Source: Mycolicibacterium psychrotolerans
GTDB lineage: Bacteria > Actinomycetota > Actinomycetes > Mycobacteriales > Mycobacteriaceae
Assembly (NCBI RefSeq): GCF_010729305.1
Contig: NZ_AP022574.1
Span: 434,001-498,000, forward strand
DNA length: 64,000 nucleotides
Direction of reading: 5' to 3'
The position numbers were made by a program, and so were the translations under genes. Each line of letters opens with the position of its first letter. Positions within the stretch are counted from its first letter, which is position 1. The notes under the pieces were generated by a model, which saw nothing but the letters and a program-made list of their open reading frames with translations, was not told where the DNA came from and ran no database searches. This document shows positions 60,341 to 64,000 of the stretch, one piece after another.

Positions 60341-61483
60341 TCACGCCGGTGTGACCACCCAGGAGCCCTTCCGCAGCACGCCGATGACGGCAAGTTCCCC
60401 GTCGAGCACCACCAGGTCGGCCGCCGCGCCGACGGTCAGCTCGGCGCTCGGCAACCCGAGTGCCCGGGCAGGGTTCACCGACGTCTGCGCCACCGCGGCC
60501 TGCAGCGCCTCGTCCCGCGGCGCTCCGCTGTGGGTGACGGCGAACCGGAGCACCCGGTCCATCGTCGCGGTGCTGCCCGCGATGGTGTCGGTACCCGCCA
60601 CCCGGGCCACACCGGCGGCGACGTCGACCGCCAGCGGACCGAGGAGGTAGCGGCCGTCGGACATCCCGGTCGCGGCCATGGCGTCGGTGATCAGTGAGAT
60701 CCTGTCGACGCCAACGGCTTTGGAGACGAACCGGTAGATCGCGGGGTCGACGTGCACCCCGTCGGTGATGAGTTCGACCGTGACGCGCGGGTCTTCCATC
60801 AGCGCCACGATCGGTCCCGGTTCACGCCGATCGATCGGGCGCATCGCGTTGAACAGGTGTGTGCCGACCGTCGCGCCCGCGTCGATCGCCGCCCGAGCCT
60901 GCTCATAGGTCGCCTCGGTGTGGCCGACCGCGACCACGACGCCCGCAGAGGCGAGCTGTTCGATGGCGGCGATGGCTCCGGCGCGCTCGGGTGCGATGGT
61001 GACCATGCGGATCGCGCCGTCGGCGGCGCGCAGCACCGCATCGATCTCGGCGGGTTCCGGGTCTCGCATCAGTGCCGGCTGGTGGGCGCCACAGCGCAGA
61101 GGCGACAGCCATGGACCCTCCAAGTGGATTCTGTCGATCACGCCGGCGCGGACGTCGCGCGCCAACGCTGCAACCTGTCGCAGCAGTTCGGCGGGACCGG
61201 CGGTGACGAGCGAGGCGACCAGAGTGGTGGAGCCGTGCCCGCGGTGCAGCGCCGCGGCGGTGGCCGTCTGCTCCGGTTCGGCGGCCGAGAAGTTGGCGCC
61301 CCCGCCGCCGTGCAGGTGGGTGTCGACGAAGCCCGGAACCACAGTCGCGGCACCGAGGTCCGTATCGGGCGGTGCGGGCGGTGCGCCAGCACCCACCTGG
61401 CGGATCGCGCCGTCGGAGATCTCCAGCCAGCCCGGGCGCAGCAAATCCCGCCCGGTCAGCACGGTGTCGGCGCGCAGCAACAC
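60341..61483 (-). CDS. nagA: N-acetylglucosamine-6-phosphate deacetylase
   Basis: 380 residues from GTG 61483. Amidohydrolase motifs: VDTHLHGGGG (metal-binding HxH), GHTEATYEQA, THLFNAMRPIDR, ITDGVHVDPAI and LITDAMAATGM with the catalytic Asp. It removes the acetyl group from GlcNAc-6-P. The start is one base after the nagB stop (TGAGGTG), so both are in one operon with the PTS EIIA gene. Length is that of the family. Confidence 0.95.
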   Translation of the reverse strand: MLLRADTVLTGRDLLRPGWLEISDGAIRQVGAGAPPAPPDTDLGAATVVPGFVDTHLHGGGGANFSAAEPEQTATAAALHRGHGSTTLVASLVTAGPAELLRQVAALARDVRAGVIDRIHLEGPWLSPLRCGAHQPALMRDPEPAEIDAVLRAADGAIRMVTIAPERAGAIAAIEQLASAGVVVAVGHTEATYEQARAAIDAGATVGTHLFNAMRPIDRREPGPIVALMEDPRVTVELITDGVHVDPAIYRFVSKAVGVDRISLITDAMAATGMSDGRYLLGPLAVDVAAGVARVAGTDTIAGSTATMDRVLRFAVTHSGAPRDEALQAAVAQTSVNPARALGLPSAELTVGAAADLVVLDGELAVIGVLRKGSWVVTPA

Positions 61484-61484
61484 C

Positions 61485-62270
61485 TCAGACGCCCTGCCAG
61501 TCCGGCTTGCTGCGGTAGGTCTCGCGGTAGTAGTCGACCAGTTGGAGCCGACGGGCGGCCGCGGCGTCGAGAAGCACGGTGACGTGCGGATGATGTTGCA
61601 GCACGGTCGCCGGCCACATGGCGCTCACTGCGCCCTCGACGAGATGGTGCACCGCTTCGGCCTTGCCGCGTCCGGTCGCGACCAGGACGATGTGCCGCGC
61701 CTCGAGGATGGTGCCCAACCCCTGGGTCAGGCAGTGCGTCGGCACCGCATCGACGTCGTCGTCGAAGAACCGGGCGTTGTCGATGCGCGTCTGCCGGGTG
61801 AGGGTCTTGATGCGGGTCCGCGAGGCCAGCGACGAGCCGGGCTCGTTGAACGCGATGTGTCCGTCGGTTCCGATGCCGAGGATCTGGAGGTCCACCCCGC
61901 CCGCGTCGCGGATCGCCGCCTCGTAGGCCGCGCAGGAGGCGGGGATGTCGGCGGCCAGACCGTCCGGACCCTGCACTGCCCCGTCAGGAAAGTCGACCCG
62001 CGACACGAACACCTGGTCGATGACGTTGCGGTAGCGCTCCGGGTGGTCGGCCGGCAGTCCGACGTACTCGTCGAGGGTGAATCCGCGGGCCTGGCGGAAG
62101 GACAACCCCCCCGCCTCGTGGCGCGCCGCCAGTTCGTCGTAGATGGTCAACGGCGACGAACCGGTGGCCAACCCGAGCACCGCGTCCGGCTTGCGATTCA
62201 ACAACGCCTCGACCGCGTCGGCGCCGACCCTGCCGATCTCCGCACGGTCTTCGAGGATGACGACTTCCAT
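61485..62270 (-). CDS. nagB: Glucosamine-6-phosphate deaminase
   Basis: 261 residues from ATG 62270. Motifs: VLGLATGSSPLTIYDEL, TLDEYVGLPADHPERY (catalytic Asp and neighbouring residues) and LGIGTDGHIAFNEPGSS (His/Glu pair). It converts glucosamine-6-P to fructose-6-P and ammonia, sending amino sugars to glycolysis. Located between the EIIA gene and nagA. Confidence 0.96.
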   Translation of the reverse strand: MEVVILEDRAEIGRVGADAVEALLNRKPDAVLGLATGSSPLTIYDELAARHEAGGLSFRQARGFTLDEYVGLPADHPERYRNVIDQVFVSRVDFPDGAVQGPDGLAADIPASCAAYEAAIRDAGGVDLQILGIGTDGHIAFNEPGSSLASRTRIKTLTRQTRIDNARFFDDDVDAVPTHCLTQGLGTILEARHIVLVATGRGKAEAVHHLVEGAVSAMWPATVLQHHPHVTVLLDAAAARRLQLVDYYRETYRSKPDWQGV

Positions 62271-62280
62271 CAGGTGGCCA

Positions 62281-62751
62281 TCAGGCGGTCAGGGTGAAGA
62301 GTCCGTCACCGTGGGCGATCACCGCGCCCTCGAGCACAGCCTCGGCCGGAGTGATGGCGTCGGCGTCGCGCTGGTCCATCACCACAACGGGGACAATGGG
62401 ATTGAGACCTTTGGCGGCGATGGCAGGCACGTCGTAGGTGATCATCTTCTGGCCCGCGGTGACCTCGTCGCCCTGAGCGACGTGGGTGGTGAATCCCTCG
62501 CCGTCGAGCGCGACGGTGTCGAGGCCCAGATGAACCAGCACACCGACGTTGTCGGAAGTCATGATCACGTAGGCGTGCGGCATCAGCTTGAGCACCTTGC
62601 CGGTCACCGGAGCCACCGCGTCGATCACCTCCCGCGGCGGATCCACCGCCGCACCCAGACCCACCATGCCCGCGGAGAACACCGGGTCGGGGACATCGGA
62701 AAGCGGGACCGCGCGCCCGGCGACCGGGGCGAGGACGGACGTGTTGCTCAT
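62281..62751 (-). CDS. crr: PTS EIIA component, glucose family
   Basis: 156 residues from ATG 62751. The EIIA-Glc fold is clear: LAPVAGRAVPLSDVPDPVFS, PHAYVIMTSDNVGVLVHLGLDTV with the phosphorylated His (H74) and conserved His59, and TAGQKMITYD. It takes phosphate from HPr and passes it to an EIIB. It is upstream of nagB (10 bases) and divergent from the EIIC gene. The matching EIIB is probably part of the truncated protein at 62856. Confidence 0.93.
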   Translation of the reverse strand: MSNTSVLAPVAGRAVPLSDVPDPVFSAGMVGLGAAVDPPREVIDAVAPVTGKVLKLMPHAYVIMTSDNVGVLVHLGLDTVALDGEGFTTHVAQGDEVTAGQKMITYDVPAIAAKGLNPIVPVVVMDQRDADAITPAEAVLEGAVIAHGDGLFTLTA

Positions 62752-62769
62752 CGTCGGTACTCCTTTTGT

Positions 62770-62823
62770 CCGATCGGATGAAAGCCGATCGCTCCCAGAA
62801 TAGGCTTGTCACACTTGCGCAAG
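62770..62823. promoter_or_regulatory. Divergent crr/EIIC promoter region with two palindromes
   Basis: CCGATCGG lies at 62770-62777 with a partial repeat CCGATCGC at 62785-62792, and the perfect palindrome CTTGCGCAAG at 62814-62823. The TTGCGCAA core is typical of LacI- or GntR-type operators. Both could regulate the amino-sugar genes; the cognate regulator is not in the window. The usual GntR DasR/NagR-type site (ACTGGTCTAGACCAGT) is not clearly present. Confidence 0.45.
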
Positions 62824-62855
62824 GGCACGAAACGGGCGAGAGAGAAGGCTGATCT

Positions 62856-64000
62856 GTGACCAGTAATTCTGCGAAACCACAAGAAGCGCAGAGCAAGTCG
62901 GGCTTACGGATACCAGGATTCGCCCAGTTGCAGCGGCTGGGCAAGAGCCTCATGCTGCCGATCGCGGTCCTGCCCGCTGCGGGCATTCTGCTTCGATTGG
63001 GGCAGCCGGACCTGCTGGGCCGGATCGAGGTACCGGTCATCGGGCCGTTCTTCAAGGCGATGAGCGCCGCCGGCGATGCGCTGTTCACGAACCTGCCGCT
63101 GCTCTTCGCCGTCGGCGTGGCCATCGGTTTCTCCAGGAAGGCCGACGGATCCACCGCGCTGTCCGCGGTCGTGGGTTATCTGGTGGTGCAGGCGGTGTTC
63201 AAGACCATGTCGCCGATCGTGCTGGCCGGTCAGCTCGACAAGTCGGGTGACCAGGCGCAGATCAACTACAGCGTCTTCGCCGGCATCATCGTCGGCTTGC
63301 TCACGGCCTGGCTGTTCGACCGCTACCACACCATCGTGCTGCCGTCTTATCTCGGATTCTTCGGCGGCAGAAGGTTCGTCCCGATCGTCGTCTCGCTCGC
63401 GTGTCTGTTCCTCGCGTTCGCGATGAGCTACTTCTATCCCGTCTTCGACGCCGGGCTGACCGGCCTCGGTGAGTTCATCGGCGGGTCGGGAGCAATCGGG
63501 GCGTTCGTCTACGGATTCGCCAACCGCATGCTGATTCCGCTGGGGTTGCACCACATTCCGAACTCCTACATCTGGTTCCTCTACGGCGATTACCAGACGC
63601 CCTCCGGTGAGACGGTCACCGGCGAGCTCACCCGGTTCGCCGCCGGCGACCCGACCGGCGGCCACCTGACGGCGGGCTTCTATCCGATTCTCATGTTCGG
63701 TCTGCCCGCCGCCGCCCTGGCGATGATCCATGTGGCGAACAAGAAGCAGCGCAAGGTGGCGGTCGGCATCCTGTCGGCCGCGGCGCTCACCGCGTTCGTG
63801 ACCGGGATTACCGAACCGCTGGAGTTCGCCTTCATGTTCGTGGCGTTTCCGCTGTACGTCATCCACGCCGTACTGACGGGACTGTCGCTGGCGATCGCCT
63901 ACCTGCTCGACATCCATCTGGGGTTCTCGTTCTCCGCCGGACTGATCGACCTGCTGCTCTACGGCACGGCGCCTGCCGCGAAGAACATCCCGCTGCTGAT
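62856..64000 (+). CDS. nagE: PTS EIIC (GlcNAc/glucose-type), truncated by window end
   Basis: At least 381 residues from GTG 62856, with GAGAAGG upstream; the 3' end is beyond the window. The EIIC domain of the glucose superfamily is seen: FAQLQRLGKSLMLPIAVLPAAGILLRLGQ, GFANRMLIPLGLHHIPNS with the conserved substrate-binding His, and ITEPLEFAFMFVAFPLYV with the GITEPLEF motif. Many spans. The family suggests N-acetylglucosamine because nagA and nagB are adjacent. An EIIB domain, if fused, would follow outside the window. Glucose specificity is not excluded. Confidence 0.9.
   Translation, partial: MTSNSAKPQEAQSKSGLRIPGFAQLQRLGKSLMLPIAVLPAAGILLRLGQPDLLGRIEVPVIGPFFKAMSAAGDALFTNLPLLFAVGVAIGFSRKADGSTALSAVVGYLVVQAVFKTMSPIVLAGQLDKSGDQAQINYSVFAGIIVGLLTAWLFDRYHTIVLPSYLGFFGGRRFVPIVVSLACLFLAFAMSYFYPVFDAGLTGLGEFIGGSGAIGAFVYGFANRMLIPLGLHHIPNSYIWFLYGDYQTPSGETVTGELTRFAAGDPTGGHLTAGFYPILMFGLPAAALAMIHVANKKQRKVAVGILSAAALTAFVTGITEPLEFAFMFVAFPLYVIHAVLTGLSLAIAYLLDIHLGFSFSAGLIDLLLYGTAPAAKNIPLL

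Noticed and set aside
62840-62870. Possible DasR/NagR (GntR) site near the EIIC start (CTGATCTGTGACCAGT)
   Set aside because: One half-site (ACCAGT) matches but the spacing is one base too long and the other half diverges; not reported as an operator.

Overview
The window is high-GC actinobacterial chromosome and reads as a non-tuberculous, probably rapid-growing mycobacterium (Mycolicibacterium type). Gene content and order follow, in reverse orientation, what I recall of the M. tuberculosis H37Rv Rv0320-Rv0353 interval: dnaK-grpE-dnaJ-hspR, iniBAC, an IniR-like regulator, the EtfD-like Fe-S membrane oxidoreductase, an AlaA-like aminotransferase, rmlA, a UDP-glucose dehydrogenase, dcd and a tRNA-Gly. 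HspR-type operators, many leaderless start codons preceded by TANNNT boxes, F420-type oxidoreductases and IniA/B/C all fit Mycobacterium. Species cannot be decided from the window.

Layout. 0-6.4 kb: small membrane and accessory genes (GtrA-like, VOC protein, GAP/SfLAP-like exporter, a TetR regulator divergent from a membrane protein), a type II-like flavohemoprotein and an aldose epimerase-like protein. 6.5-10.7 kb: dnaK-grpE-dnaJ-hspR operon on the minus strand with two HspR operators. 10.8-15.4 kb: plus-strand genes, most with leaderless starts: a lipoprotein, zwf, a TIGR03085-like protein, an LLM flavoprotein and two threonine-rich single-span membrane proteins. 15.4-27.1 kb: the extended ini locus. 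An Hsp70/actin-fold membrane protein lies downstream of iniB-iniA-iniC; an IniB paralogue lies upstream; a second Hsp70-like membrane protein forms an operon with iniR. TTAGGGGAT boxes occur in both intergenic regions that carry iniB-type promoters, and a perfect 12-bp hairpin follows each iniB-type gene. 27.2-41.5 kb: etfD with a double palindromic operator and a C-terminal peptide-repeat tail, aminotransferase, YibE/F protein, a PaoABC-like molybdenum hydroxylase operon, then minus-strand udgA, a degraded DUF1330-like gene, a P450, a DinB-like protein, an NTF2-like protein and rmlA. 41.7-44.7 kb: lipoprotein, a third Hsp70-like/proline-rich membrane protein and dcd.

44.7-60.3 kb is an accessory, partly decayed region. 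It starts with an IS30-family element (two frameshifts) beside tRNA-Gly(CCC), then holds a dehydrogenase-epimerase fusion, a flippase, a broken glycosyltransferase (three frameshifts), a dehydrogenase fragment, an intact MDR dehydrogenase, a broken lipase (two frameshifts), a TetR/OsmC divergent pair and a large secreted beta-propeller protein. Most of these look like remains of a surface-glycan locus. It ends beside a short tRNA-like structure. 60.3-64 kb is an amino-sugar module: nagA, nagB and a PTS EIIA on the minus strand, and a divergent PTS EIIC running off the window.

Working together: the DnaK and ini blocks are stress systems (protein folding; cell-envelope/membrane stress). EtfD links acyl-CoA oxidation to the respiratory chain. 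rmlA and udgA supply nucleotide sugars for wall polysaccharides. The nag/PTS genes import and degrade amino sugars. The most novel-looking arrangement is the ini locus, where dynamin-like IniA/IniC are flanked by two actin/Hsp70-fold membrane proteins with long external Pro/Thr tails.
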